Positions 8,942 through 18,027 are shown, counted from the stretch's first letter. The stretch is DNA of 64,000 nucleotides from JAFGLZ01 sp964622545 (GCA_964622545.1 CAZUQM010000005.1:62001-126000); one strand, 5' to 3'. Numbers and translations: made by a program. The notes: generated from the letters alone by a model not told the origin.

Positions 8942-9436
8942 TCAGGTGGTCTTGACCTCGATCCGCTTCGGCTTGGCCTCGGGGTTCTTGGCCACCCTCA
9001 CGGTCAGCACGCCGTTGGCGAACTCGGCGGAAACGTTCTCGGTGTCGATAGTGCTCGGCAGCGGAATGGCCCGCTGGAACGAGCCATAGCGACGCTCCTG
9101 ATAGTGGACGTTCCTCCGCTCGTCCTTGTGCTCCTGCTCGACGTGGCCACGGATCTGTAGGGCGCCGCCGACGATCTGGATGTCGACGTCGTCTGGCTTA
9201 ACGCCCGGAAGCTCGGCCTCAACGATGACCGCGTCCTCGTCCTCGGAGACGTTCACACGGGGGCCGATGTCGAACCGCGACGCGAAACCTTCAGGACCGG
9301 CCAGGCTAAACGGATCCCGCCAGAATCGCTCGAACATCTCGTCGATCTCGCTCCGAAGCCTGCCGAGCGAAGGGTCGGGCATGGGACCGGCCTCGTCCAT
9401 CGCACGTTGCTTGTTTCTCCATGGAATCAGATTCAT
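8942..9436 (-). CDS. Small heat-shock protein (Hsp20/alpha-crystallin), copy 1
   Basis: 164 residues. After a 50-residue N-terminal arm lies an alpha-crystallin domain with the marker motifs AELPGV, GSFQRAIPLP and NGVLTV, followed by a short C-terminal tail that ends KRIEVKTT where many family members carry an IxI motif. These ATP-independent chaperones assemble into oligomers and hold unfolding proteins for Hsp70 or ClpB. A GGAGGTGTGCAGAC ribosome site fixes the start. It is the last of three tandem sHsp genes; divergence among the copies suggests hetero-oligomers or distinct clients. Confidence 0.93.
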   Translation of the reverse strand: MNLIPWRNKQRAMDEAGPMPDPSLGRLRSEIDEMFERFWRDPFSLAGPEGFASRFDIGPRVNVSEDEDAVIVEAELPGVKPDDVDIQIVGGALQIRGHVEQEHKDERRNVHYQERRYGSFQRAIPLPSTIDTENVSAEFANGVLTVRVAKNPEAKPKRIEVKTT

Positions 9437-9574
9437 GTCTGCACACCTCCTGGGTTGCTGCTAGAGGCAGTTCTGCTGCGCTCAATGAACCCGAATCGCT
9501 CTCGTCGTTTGTGCTTCGCTTCGTCCTTCGGGACGGAACGAAGCGGCCGTCATGACCTCATCGCCGGGCGCTAC

Positions 9575-9973
9575 CTACTTGGCCGACACCTGAATCTTGC
9601 GAGGCAAGACCTCCTGCGACTTGGGCAGGTGCAGCGTCAGGACCCCGTCCTTGTACTCGGCCGAGATGCCGGACGGGTCCACGCCTTCGCCGACGCGGAA
9701 GGTCCGACGGTAGTCGCCCTCGCCGTACTCGCGGAGCAGCCACCTGGTCGACCGCGGGTCGTGCCGTTCGGGCACGGCCGCGTGCAGCGTAAGCAGGCCT
9801 TGCTCGTAGGTGATGTCGATCTTGTCCGCCTGGGCGCCGGGCACGTCGGCGCGGACCACGTACTCGTTGTCCAGCTCGTGGATGTCCGCGTACGGTCGAT
9901 AGAACGGACCGCCTTGCAGGGCCTCGGGCTGGCTCGTGCCTTCACGCTTTTCCATGACTGTATCGGTGGCCAT
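9575..9973 (-). CDS. Small heat-shock protein (Hsp20/alpha-crystallin), copy 2
   Basis: 132 residues, the shortest and most divergent of the three tandem copies. The alpha-crystallin domain shows ADVPGA, the YRRTFRV strand and DGVLTLHLPKS. The tail ends RKIQVSAK, close to an IxI/V anchoring motif. The start at 9973 is preferred over an in-frame ATG 18 bases upstream because GGAAGGAGAG lies 6 bases before it. The 77-base gap to copy 3 suggests co-transcription. Confidence 0.9.
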   Translation of the reverse strand: MATDTVMEKREGTSQPEALQGGPFYRPYADIHELDNEYVVRADVPGAQADKIDITYEQGLLTLHAAVPERHDPRSTRWLLREYGEGDYRRTFRVGEGVDPSGISAEYKDGVLTLHLPKSQEVLPRKIQVSAK

Positions 9974-10050
9974 CTCGGTCTCTCCTTCCAATGGCTTGGG
10001 TACCGCTTCAACCGCTCTGTTCAGACGCGACGATCGGTCCGACGGGCCGG

Positions 10051-10485
10051 TCAGGCCGTCTTGATCTCGATCTTCTTCGGACGGGCCGCTTCGGCCTTGG
10101 GCAGCTTGATCGTCAGCACGCCGTTCGACAGCGAGGCCTCGACCTTCTGCGCGTCGATGTCCACGGGCAGGGTCACCGTGCGGGCGAACGCCCCGGTGCC
10201 TCGCTCCTGACGATGACAGGTGCCGCCGTCATCGCAGGCCGACTTCCGCTGGCCCTTGAGGGTCAGCTCGTTGCCGACGACGTAGATCTCGACCGCGTCC
10301 ATGGGCACGCCGGGCAGCTCGGCCTCGGCGTAGAGGTCGTCCTCATGTTCCCACACGTTCAGGGCGGGATAGGCAGCAGGACGGCCTGTGGGACCGTTCG
10401 CTCCGAGATACCCGTCGAAGAGGCGATCCATCTCTCGTCGCAACTCGGAAAACGCCGACCTGGGTGTCAACTCCGAACGCAACAT
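10051..10485 (-). CDS. Small heat-shock protein (Hsp20/alpha-crystallin), copy 3 (first of the operon)
   Basis: 144 residues, with AELPGVP, GAFARTVTLP and NGVLTIKLPK marking the alpha-crystallin domain and PKKIEIKTA at the C-terminus, which contains a true IxI (IEI) anchor. An insertion in the loop before GAFAR carries two cysteines (CDDGGTC), not seen in the other two copies, and could form a disulfide or metal site. Upstream, TAAGGAGG is a near-ideal ribosome site. It is the promoter-proximal gene of the sHsp operon; no CIRCE element is visible upstream. Confidence 0.93.
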   Translation of the reverse strand: MLRSELTPRSAFSELRREMDRLFDGYLGANGPTGRPAAYPALNVWEHEDDLYAEAELPGVPMDAVEIYVVGNELTLKGQRKSACDDGGTCHRQERGTGAFARTVTLPVDIDAQKVEASLSNGVLTIKLPKAEAARPKKIEIKTA

Positions 10486-10675
10486 GATGCGAACCTCCTT
10501 ACGTACACTGCGGGATCAGACTCGCTTGGTTTCCGTTCACCCGTCCGCCCAACGGCGGACCTCGTTGAGACCAGAAGCAAACGATGTGCCAGAAGACAGA
10601 TGCGCCTCGCACGGCGGCCTCTCGCTTCGTAAACCTAAGGAAGACAATAGCTTGTGATGACATTGACTCCGGCCA

Positions 10676-10704
10676 GATCATGACGGCACCTCCGGCTCTG
10701 TCAA
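10676..10704 (-). promoter_or_regulatory. Candidate promoter for the sHsp operon
   Basis: On the minus strand a perfect TTGACA (-35) at 10704-10699 is followed after 17-18 bases by a weak ATGATCT (-10). It would leave a leader of about 190 bases before the first sHsp gene. A palindrome TAGCGAACGCTA at 10748-10759 lies just upstream. The weak -10 keeps confidence low. The rest of the 405-base divergent spacer shows no gene. Confidence 0.3.
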
Positions 10705-10890
10705 TTTGGCTCGGTCAGAATTGCAGTTGGCGGAGGGCTGCCGGACCTAGCGAACGCTAACGTCGCGCATCCGGCCGAGGCGCGTCCCTTGACAGGTCGG
10801 GCGGCTTTGGGTCTGCTGGCCGATGCGGGATGCGTTGAGCCCGCGACTTTCCACGCAACCTGAGACACGAACGCAGGAAGGAGTCGACCG

Positions 10891-12228
10891 ATGACAGACG
10901 GCATGCATCGTCGCACGTTCTTGAAGAGCACCGTCCTTGCCGGAGCGGGATTGGCCGCGTCCGGGGTGACGGGCCAGACCAGGGCCCAGTCGCGGCTGAA
11001 GCGTCGGGGCTCGCCGAACGAGAAGCTCAACCTGGCGATCATCGGCGTGGGCCATCGCGGCCAGGCCAACACGAACGGGGTCAAGAGCGAGAACATCGTC
11101 GCGCTGTGCGACGTCGACTCGCGTTTCCTGGACCAGGTGGGCAAGCAGTTCCCCAAGGCCAAGCACTACAAGGATTGGCGCAAGACGCTCGAGCAGAAGG
11201 ACATCGACGGCGTGGTCTGCAGCACGACCGACCACACGCATGCGTTCGTCGCCGTGGGCGCGATGGAGTTGGGCATGCACGTCTACTGCGAGAAGCCCCT
11301 GGCGCATTCGGTGTGGGAGGCCCAGCGGGTCCGCGACACCTATCTGAAGCACAAGGACAAAGTGGCCACACAGATGGGCACGCAAATCCATGCAACGGAG
11401 AACTACCGTCGCGTGGTGGAGCTGGTCCAAGGCGGCTCGCTCGGCAAGGTCAAGGAGGCCCACGTGTGGTGCGCCCGCGTCGGTCCGGGTGGAACCTGGC
11501 CGAAGCAGGCCGATCCGGTGCCCGACCACCTCGATTGGGACCTGTGGTGCGGGCCGGCCCCGAAGCGGCACTACAGCACGAAGGTCATTCCCAGAGAGGG
11601 CAAGTGGGGCTGTCTGTCGTGGAACTACTACTGGGACTACGGCCAGGGCACGATCGGCGATATGGGCAGCCACCTGATCGACTTGGCCTACTGGGCGCTC
11701 GAGCTGGACTATCCGACCGCGGTCGAGGCCAAGGGCACGCCGGTGCATCCGGTGACGTGTCCGGAGTGGATGATCGCCAGCTACGAGCATCCGGCCAAGG
11801 GCGATCGCGGCCCGGTCAAGCTGGTCTGGTACGATGCGGACAAGCGCCCGAAGAACCCGGCCGGCATCGACCTGAGCAAGTGGGGCATCGGCGTGATGTT
11901 CGTCGGCGAGAAGGGCAAGCTGGTGGCCGACTACCGCAAGCACTACGTCCTACCGAACAAGGACTACCGCGGTTTCGAGCCGCCGACCATGAAGATCCCC
12001 TCGTCGCCCGGTCACTACAAGGAATGGATCCAGGCCTGCAAGACCGGCTCGCCGACGCTGTGCAACTTCGACTACGCGGGCAAGCTGATCCAGCACAATC
12101 TGCTGGCGAACGTGGCCTATCGCACGGGCCAGAAGCTCACGTGGGATCAGAAGAACCTCAAGGCCGTTGGCTGCAGCAAGGCCGACGAGTTCATCCGCCG
12201 CGAGTATCGCAAGGGGTGGACGATCTGA
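10891..12228 (+). CDS. Gfo/Idh/MocA-family oxidoreductase with Tat signal
   Basis: 445 residues. A twin-arginine signal (HRRTFLKS followed by an Ala/Gly-rich hydrophobic stretch) at residues 5-30 sends the folded, cofactor-loaded enzyme across the inner membrane. The Rossmann domain starts LNLAIIGVGHRG near residue 47, and YCEKPLAHS near 133 carries the conserved EKP lysine. The C-terminal domain is the usual open beta sheet. Relatives oxidise or isomerise sugars and inositols with NAD(P). GAAGGAG lies 8 bases before the ATG. It stands alone between divergent sHsp genes and a convergent phosphatase; its sugar substrate is unknown. Confidence 0.92.
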   Translation: MTDGMHRRTFLKSTVLAGAGLAASGVTGQTRAQSRLKRRGSPNEKLNLAIIGVGHRGQANTNGVKSENIVALCDVDSRFLDQVGKQFPKAKHYKDWRKTLEQKDIDGVVCSTTDHTHAFVAVGAMELGMHVYCEKPLAHSVWEAQRVRDTYLKHKDKVATQMGTQIHATENYRRVVELVQGGSLGKVKEAHVWCARVGPGGTWPKQADPVPDHLDWDLWCGPAPKRHYSTKVIPREGKWGCLSWNYYWDYGQGTIGDMGSHLIDLAYWALELDYPTAVEAKGTPVHPVTCPEWMIASYEHPAKGDRGPVKLVWYDADKRPKNPAGIDLSKWGIGVMFVGEKGKLVADYRKHYVLPNKDYRGFEPPTMKIPSSPGHYKEWIQACKTGSPTLCNFDYAGKLIQHNLLANVAYRTGQKLTWDQKNLKAVGCSKADEFIRREYRKGWTI

Positions 12229-12324
12229 CAGCGGGCCCCTAGGGGCCGGATCGGTTGTGACATGAGCGCGGCGCGGGCGGTCGACACGGCTGCTCGCGCC
12301 GTTTCCATTTGTGCGCGGGCATGG

Positions 12325-12390
12325 GGGGTGACCCACCTCCTCAGAGGTGGGGACCACGCATGCGAACCGTCGCGTGCCACTGAAGGCTTG
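12325..12390. repeat. Dispersed palindromic intergenic repeat, copy 1
   Basis: Between convergent genes. Core hairpin CCCACCTC (12332-12339), loop CTCA, GAGGTGGG (12344-12351), followed by a conserved CACGCATGCG and a TGAAGGC-like end. It shares CCCACCTC-TCAGAGG and CACGCATGCG with the element at 22662. The hairpin may also terminate transcription from either side. Confidence 0.65.
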
Positions 12391-12432
12391 CCGACCAGTG
12401 AAACCCCTCGGACGTCATGGAGACCGTCGTCT

Positions 12433-14265
12433 CTACTTCGCGGCGGTCATGGGCTCGACGTCCTTCGTGCTGATGCCCTCGGCGTAGAGCAGCTTGCCGG
12501 TGTAGCCGTCGTGAAATCGCACCACAACTTGCGGCGAGTCGTACGCCACCCACCGGATGCCGGCCCCTTTGGGTTTGGCCGAGGCCAGGACGTTGTTCAC
12601 CTGGACGACGGCGTAGATCGTCGAGTTCAGCCGCGAGTAGTGGATGTCGTCGGGGAAGCCGGCCACCCATTTGATTTTGACCTTGCGGCCCTCGGAATCG
12701 AACCATCCGCCGAAGGGGTGCCGCCCGCCGGTGGCGCGGGGGTGACACTTCGAGTTGACCGGCGCGGTCAGGAACTCCCACACGTTGTCGGTCACCTGGA
12801 CGGTGAAGGCGTTGTGCAGGTCGCCCGTGAGCAGGATGATCGGCTTGTCGACCTTGTCGAAGGCCGTGAGCAGTTGCTCGCGTTCGTGGACGTAGCCGCA
12901 GAAGCCGTCCTCCTTGGGCGAGCGTCCCTTGGGCGGTTTCTTAGCCACGTGAAAGTTCGTGTGATAGATCGTCCAGGCGACGCTCGAGACGACGAAGACG
13001 AAGTCCGCGTCGGTCTTGCGGACGCCGTCGATCAGCCACCGCCGCTGGGTCTCGCCCAAGATGAAGCGATCGGGATCGTGGGCCTTCTCGGGCACGTAGC
13101 GCGTCCGCTCGCCCCGGGTATCGACCACGAAGAAGTGGCAGTTGGCGACGCGCCAGTCGAAGTAGTGGCGCGTGCCGATGCTGTACTCGCACGTCTCGCT
13201 CGCACGGAAGGCGGGCCTGACCTCGATGCGATGGGCGTCGAGCACCTTGACGACCTCGTAGACGCCCGCGTTCTTGCCTTGCTGGTGGACGTGCAGGTTC
13301 GACAGGGTCTCGCGCGGCGCGGAGGTGAAGTCGGCTTGCGGGTCGTGCAAGACGTGATCCTTGGCCCGGACCGTGGCCTCGCCGAAGCGGAGCTTGCCAT
13401 GATGCGGACCGCGGAAGTTGGCCCACGCGGCGTACTCGTACCACGGCACGAGCGAGCGGTTCAGCAGGAGCCACTTGCCCCTGCGCAGGCCGACCTCGCC
13501 CGTGCCCTCCATATCGCTGTAGGTCTCGTGGTCGTCATAGGTGAACAGCGCGGGGATGTGCCGATGGAAGTTGGCCATGTTCCGGCCGCGTTCAAGGTAG
13601 AGCTTATAGTCGGCGCGGAAGGAATCCATCTCCTTGGTGCGGTTTTCCTCGTAGATGAAATCGCCGTTCATGATGTGGAACATGAGGTCGCCGCCGTGAC
13701 GCTCCAGCAGCGTGGCGAAGGCGGGCGGGTTCGTGTGGTGCCCCCCGCCGCGCTGGGGGTGCTGGTTGGCCCCGACGGTCACCGAGAAGCACAGATTGAA
13801 CAGGCCCTTCGGGTTGTGCGTCGGGTTGGCCAGGCTCGTCCGGTCGGGCAGCGTACGGAACGAGGGGAACGCGCCGCGCGGCTCGATCCGCGTATCGACC
13901 AGTTCGCCGTCGAGGATTACGCCATAGAGGTAGCGGGTGTTGGCCTCGAGGCCCTCCAGATCGACCACGCCGGTGTTGTCGCGGTCGGCCGCGGTCTTGC
14001 CGTCGACGCCCTGGCTGTCGGGGCGAAGCGGGGCCTGTTTGGCAACGACCACGCGAAACGGCATGGGCTTGGCGGTTCGGACCCAGACGCGGATGCTCGT
14101 CGCGCCGGGCCGGCCGAGCATCGGGCCGTGAGTCAGCGCGCTGGTGTTGTAGGGGATGACGTCGCAGGCGACGTAGTCGGGCCAGGGCCGTTGAAGCTGG
14201 GCGAATCCGACGGATGCCGCGAACGTAGCCAAGATGGTCGTCGCCGCTATCGCGTTTCGAAGCAT
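12433..14265 (-). CDS. PhoD-like secreted alkaline phosphatase/phosphodiesterase
   Basis: 610 residues with a Sec signal peptide (residues 1-23, ending SVGFA). A PhoD N-terminal beta domain (GRPGATSIRVWVRTAKP) precedes a metallophosphatase core with HIMNGDFIYEE, FTYDDHETY and LLTGDLHNAF, the Asp/His metal ligands of the family. PhoD enzymes hydrolyse phosphomonoesters and diesters outside the cell using iron and calcium. The ATG at 14265 is chosen because AGGAGG stands 7 bases before it and the signal peptide begins there; an upstream in-frame ATG would add 19 unlikely residues. It may scavenge phosphate alongside the neighbouring sulfatase-fold enzyme. Confidence 0.9.
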   Translation of the reverse strand: MLRNAIAATTILATFAASVGFAQLQRPWPDYVACDVIPYNTSALTHGPMLGRPGATSIRVWVRTAKPMPFRVVVAKQAPLRPDSQGVDGKTAADRDNTGVVDLEGLEANTRYLYGVILDGELVDTRIEPRGAFPSFRTLPDRTSLANPTHNPKGLFNLCFSVTVGANQHPQRGGGHHTNPPAFATLLERHGGDLMFHIMNGDFIYEENRTKEMDSFRADYKLYLERGRNMANFHRHIPALFTYDDHETYSDMEGTGEVGLRRGKWLLLNRSLVPWYEYAAWANFRGPHHGKLRFGEATVRAKDHVLHDPQADFTSAPRETLSNLHVHQQGKNAGVYEVVKVLDAHRIEVRPAFRASETCEYSIGTRHYFDWRVANCHFFVVDTRGERTRYVPEKAHDPDRFILGETQRRWLIDGVRKTDADFVFVVSSVAWTIYHTNFHVAKKPPKGRSPKEDGFCGYVHEREQLLTAFDKVDKPIILLTGDLHNAFTVQVTDNVWEFLTAPVNSKCHPRATGGRHPFGGWFDSEGRKVKIKWVAGFPDDIHYSRLNSTIYAVVQVNNVLASAKPKGAGIRWVAYDSPQVVVRFHDGYTGKLLYAEGISTKDVEPMTAAK

Positions 14266-14354
14266 GGTTGTCCTCCTATGCGGTGTGCAGCATCTTGTGG
14301 GCCATTGGAACCGAGTAGGCACCTATTTGGACGCGAACCCCTTCGCCCTAGCCG

Positions 14355-14400
14355 GAGCTACGATCCGCCGGCCCTACGGGCCGGGTCGCCGTCGGAGACG
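14355..14400. other. Hairpin pair in spacer
   Basis: Two adjacent stem-loops, CCGGCCC-TAC-GGGCCGG and GCCGTC-GGA-GACGGC, fill the middle of the 169-base gap between two minus-strand genes. They probably end the upstream sulfatase-fold transcript. The segment looks like a mobile or repeated intergenic unit, but no second copy lies in this window. Confidence 0.45.
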
Positions 14401-14434
14401 GCTCCTACGAAGCGTTGTCTGGTCAGCGGACTTC

Positions 14435-16633
14435 TCACTGCACGTAGCCGAGGTCGCGCAGCCTGGATTGCAGGCTCGGGTCCATCTGCCGGCCGCCTTC
14501 GAGCGTCTGCTCGCTGCGATAGGGCGTGATCGATCGCCGCCACACATCGAGCCGCTCGGTCAATCGGCGAGCGACGTCGGGGTTGTCATCCAGCAGGTTC
14601 GTCGTCTCGGCCGGGTCGTCGTCCAGGTTGTGCAGGGCCCGGTCGTCGGCGGCGCGCATGACGAGCTTCCACGGTCCCTGGCGGATGCCGCGAACGGGCC
14701 TTTCGTGCGGCGTGCGGTCGAAGCGGTTGTCGAGCTTCTGCGCGGCATCGAGCATGGCGTCATGTCCGGCGAGGTACTCGGTGATGATGAGTCGGTCAGC
14801 GGGCGCCGTCGTCGGCGACGAGGATGTCGCGGGCCGCGAGGCCGTGGCCGCCGCGGTTGTCGCGGACCCTTTCGCGGTCGTCGTCGGCGAGGCCGGGCGC
14901 GAGGAGGGCGCGGCCGTCGCCGTCGCCAGCAGCGATCGCGACCAGTGGGCCTCCTTCGGCGGTGAGCCCTGCACCGCGTCGAGCACGGTCGCATGGACGT
15001 CAAGCGTCTGGACGAGCTGGGTCCGCCGGCCGGGCTCGATTCGCCGCGGATAGCGGACGATCATCGGCACGTGGCTGAGGGTCTCGGCGACGCACCAGGC
15101 GTGACCGATGATGTGGTGCTCGCCCAGGTTCTCGCCGTGGTCAGACGTGATGATGATGAGCGTCCGGTCGAGGTCGACGCGACGGGCCAGCCTCTCGAGC
15201 AAGCCGCCGACGTAGTCGTCGAGCTGGCGGGTCTCGGCGTCGTAGCAGTCGTTGAGCAGCGTCATCTGCTCAGGCGCGAAGACGTCGCGCTTCAGCAGCG
15301 AATACTCGGGTCTGCGGAGCCACCAGACGCAACGGAACGACATATCGATGAGGTCGGGATCGACGTACCGCCGCTTGTAGGGCATGTGAGGGATGTAGGG
15401 CGCGTGCGGCTCCATGTAGTTGACGAAGAGGAAGAACGGCTTGTTCGGGTCGCGTCGATCGAGGAAGCGGTTTGCGAGGCGGTTGGTCGCCTCGGCACCG
15501 TCGTCCTGGGCCATGAGCTGGCCCACCCACGTGCCGACGAGCCTCGACGGATAGAGTGAGCCGTTGGTGATCGTCCCGAAAACGTTCATGCGAACGCTGT
15601 TCAGCATGATCGGGTGCAGAAAGCCGTGGAACCCGCGGGCGAGGTTCGTCGTGCCGCCGACGTAGGGGTTGTTGCTCAGGGCCATCGTCTGGTAGCCGGC
15701 CTGCTCGAGGATCTGTGGCAGTGTGGTGAACTGGTTGTCGACCCAGAGGTGATCCCACGTCGCGCCGTGCTCGGACGGGTAGAGGCCGGTGAACATCGAC
15801 GTGTGCGAGGGCAGCGTCCAGACCGCGGGCGAGATGCATCGATCGAACACGACCGCGTCGGCGGCGAAGGCGTCGAGTCGCGGCGAGGTCTTGCGGTCGT
15901 AGCCGTAGCAGCCCAGGCGATCGGCCCGCTGGGTGTCGAGGATGATGAGCACGACGTTCGGCGGACTGGATGTCTCGGCGGACGGCGCGGCGTCGGTCGG
16001 GGGCCAGGTGGGCGCGTCCCCGCGGGGCTGGCCGCGACTGAACCACTGCACGGCCAGACAGACTACGCCGAGAAGGATCGCCGGCAGCGTCATGCGACGG
16101 ACGAAGCCGGCCGACAGCCGCGCCAGATGCGTAGCAGAGATCGCCCAGGCCAGCACATAGGCCGTCACGCCGACGGTGAGCCAGACCGTAGCGAGCAGAA
16201 TCCACCAGCCCGGCGTCACCCGCATGGCCTCATCGACCCGCGCCTCGATGGCCCAGGCCCAGAAGGAGACGGTCGTGACGCCCGCGGTGAAGACGGCCGC
16301 GGCGAGCGCGCCCGGGTGCAGACTGTGGCGGACTTGCGAGCTGAGCACGACGAGCACCGCCGCCGGCACCGCCAGCACGAGCCCCTGCGCCGTCCAGATC
16401 GCCAGATGCGCAAGCCCGGAAAACGTCAAGGCGTCGACCCACTCCCACCAGCCCATCATGGGCAGGCAGCCCCTCGCGGCCGAGACGACATGGACCCACC
16501 CGGCAAGCAGACCGGCAACGAGCCCGACGGAGACGGAGGTGCGGAGGACGCGTCCGGCGATGCGAAACCGGCCCCGCGGACGGGGTTGGTCCGGTGCGTC
16601 GGTCGCTTCGGTGTGGCGTGAGGATAGGACCAT
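14435..16633 (-). CDS. Membrane-anchored sulfatase-fold enzyme lacking the formylglycine cysteine
   Basis: 732 residues: five N-terminal transmembrane helices (about residues 30-250) and a large alkaline-phosphatase-superfamily domain starting NVVLIILDTQRADRLGCYGY. The nucleophile position reads WTLPSH, with Thr in place of the Cys of CxPxR sulfatases, so phosphate-ester, phosphonate or phosphoglycerol-transfer chemistry is more likely than formylglycine sulfatase activity. ITSDHGENLGEHH is the metal-binding HGE motif. An Ala/Thr/Ser/Pro-rich stretch encoded around 14796-14945 interrupts the C-terminal half and may be a compensated frameshift. The start at 16633 has AGGAG upstream and a short cytoplasmic leader. 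Product ends RDLGYVQ, as many sulfatases do. Confidence 0.8.
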   Translation of the reverse strand: MVLSSRHTEATDAPDQPRPRGRFRIAGRVLRTSVSVGLVAGLLAGWVHVVSAARGCLPMMGWWEWVDALTFSGLAHLAIWTAQGLVLAVPAAVLVVLSSQVRHSLHPGALAAAVFTAGVTTVSFWAWAIEARVDEAMRVTPGWWILLATVWLTVGVTAYVLAWAISATHLARLSAGFVRRMTLPAILLGVVCLAVQWFSRGQPRGDAPTWPPTDAAPSAETSSPPNVVLIILDTQRADRLGCYGYDRKTSPRLDAFAADAVVFDRCISPAVWTLPSHTSMFTGLYPSEHGATWDHLWVDNQFTTLPQILEQAGYQTMALSNNPYVGGTTNLARGFHGFLHPIMLNSVRMNVFGTITNGSLYPSRLVGTWVGQLMAQDDGAEATNRLANRFLDRRDPNKPFFLFVNYMEPHAPYIPHMPYKRRYVDPDLIDMSFRCVWWLRRPEYSLLKRDVFAPEQMTLLNDCYDAETRQLDDYVGGLLERLARRVDLDRTLIIITSDHGENLGEHHIIGHAWCVAETLSHVPMIVRYPRRIEPGRRTQLVQTLDVHATVLDAVQGSPPKEAHWSRSLLATATAAPSSRPASPTTTAKGSATTAAATASRPATSSSPTTAPADRLIITEYLAGHDAMLDAAQKLDNRFDRTPHERPVRGIRQGPWKLVMRAADDRALHNLDDDPAETTNLLDDNPDVARRLTERLDVWRRSITPYRSEQTLEGGRQMDPSLQSRLRDLGYVQ

Positions 16634-16800
16634 GGCGGGGCGCGCTCCTGTTGGCCGGCGGAGACGTGGTGCCTTCGTATCGTCCGCGAGTCTACCCCGC
16701 ACGGCGAGTGACGACAACGCGTCCGTGCACCCGGGGGCCGGTTTGGATAAGCTCTGGGCGACGAAGCTCATGGCTGCGCCGCGTGCGAGGAGACCGCCCC

Positions 16801-18027
16801 GTGTCATCGAACCTGAACCCTCCGGATCGAAGCGTCTCGGCCTCGTGGGAGCTCCGCCGGCGAGCGCTCGCGTTGATCCCGCACGGGACGAGCACGAACA
16901 GCAAGGCGCCTCGCGCCGAGCTCGAGGGCGTCGAGCCGTGCTTCATCGCCCGCGGCCAAGACTGTCGTGTATGGGACGTCGACGGCAACGAGTACATCGA
17001 CTACCGCAACGCGCTCGGGCCGGTCACGCTCGGCTACGCGCATCCGGTCACGACCGAGGCCGTCCGGCGCCGGCTCGACGATGGTACCGTCTATGGCTAT
17101 CCGCACCCGCTGGAGGTCGAGCTGGCCGAGGTCCTCGCCGAGGTGATCCCGTGCTGCGAGATGGTCCGTTTCTTGAAGACCGGCGGCGAGGCCATGTCGG
17201 CGGCGATCAAGACCGCCCGCGCGCATACCGGGCGCGAGGTGGTGCTGCGGTGTGGTTATCACGGCTGGCTCCAGAACAACGACGAGGCCGGTGTGCCCGA
17301 GGCGGTCGACGCCCTGCTCAGGCCGTTCGAGTGGGGCGACGTGGCGGGCCTCGAGCGGCTCGCCGAAGAGCACCGCAGCCAGGTCGCGGCCGTGTCGTTG
17401 GCCGGGTCGTACCCGCACCTGACCCCCGACGATCGGTTCCTGGCGGCGTGCCGGCGCGTCGCCGACGCCCACGAGGCACTGCTGATTATCGATGAGATCG
17501 TCACGGGCTTCCGGGTCGCGGTGGGCGGCATCCAGGAATACTACGGCGTCGAGCCCGATCTGGCTGTGTTCAGCAAGGGCATGGCCAACGGGATGCCGAT
17601 CAGCGCGCTGGTCGGTCGTCGTGACGTGATGCGCGCGCTGGAGACCACGACGGTCAGCTCGACGTTCTCGGGCGACGCGCTGTCCCTGGCGGCGGCGCTG
17701 GCGACGATCGAGACGTATCGCGAGCAAGACGTGGTGGGCCATCTGTGGCGGGCGGGTCGGCGGCTCGTCGACGGCGTCAACGCTATCTTCGACCGGGCCG
17801 GCATCGCGGCGGGGTTCCTGGGCTGCCCGACGTGTCCGATGCTGGTATTCGACAGCGGCGATGCGCGACGCGATCGTGAGCTGCACCTGGCCTTGCTGGG
17901 CGGCCTGTACCGGCGCGGCGTGATCATCTACTCGGTGTGCTACGTCAACTTCTCGCATACCGATGCGGACCTGGAGGAAACGTTGCGGCGCTGGTCCGCG
18001 GCGGTGGTCGAGGATCTGCCCTCTTGA
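16801..18027 (+). CDS. Class III aminotransferase, glutamate-1-semialdehyde aminomutase-like
   Basis: 408 residues in the PLP fold type I, class III. CRVWDVDGNEYIDY near residue 50 is the family entry motif, KTGGEAMSAAIKTAR near 120 the phosphate-binding segment, LLIIDEIVTGFR near 222 the cofactor Asp motif, and FSKGMANGMP near 256 holds the Schiff-base lysine. Unlike true HemL it lies outside any haem cluster, and HemL-like paralogues often aminate sugar or small-molecule aldehydes. The GTG at 16801 has GAGGAG about 9 bases upstream and aligns with the usual N-terminus; longer in-frame starts overlap the divergent gene. The physiological substrate cannot be read from sequence. Confidence 0.85.
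   Translation: MSSNLNPPDRSVSASWELRRRALALIPHGTSTNSKAPRAELEGVEPCFIARGQDCRVWDVDGNEYIDYRNALGPVTLGYAHPVTTEAVRRRLDDGTVYGYPHPLEVELAEVLAEVIPCCEMVRFLKTGGEAMSAAIKTARAHTGREVVLRCGYHGWLQNNDEAGVPEAVDALLRPFEWGDVAGLERLAEEHRSQVAAVSLAGSYPHLTPDDRFLAACRRVADAHEALLIIDEIVTGFRVAVGGIQEYYGVEPDLAVFSKGMANGMPISALVGRRDVMRALETTTVSSTFSGDALSLAAALATIETYREQDVVGHLWRAGRRLVDGVNAIFDRAGIAAGFLGCPTCPMLVFDSGDARRDRELHLALLGGLYRRGVIIYSVCYVNFSHTDADLEETLRRWSAAVVEDLPS

Noticed and set aside
9407..10210. Plus-strand frame across two sHsp genes
   Set aside because: The minus-strand sHsp genes have alpha-crystallin motifs and good ribosome sites; the plus-strand frame spans both and a spacer.
10486..10890. CIRCE or HrcA site upstream of the sHsp genes
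   Set aside because: I searched the divergent spacer by eye for TTAGCACTC and GAGTGCTAA and saw neither. Only a weak sigma70-like site and an unrelated palindrome are there.
12262..14529. Long open frame (755 codons) opposite the PhoD gene
   Set aside because: It is an antisense shadow of a well-supported secreted phosphatase in high-GC DNA. Its composition is Val/Asp/Arg-rich with no domain, and no ribosome site is convincing.
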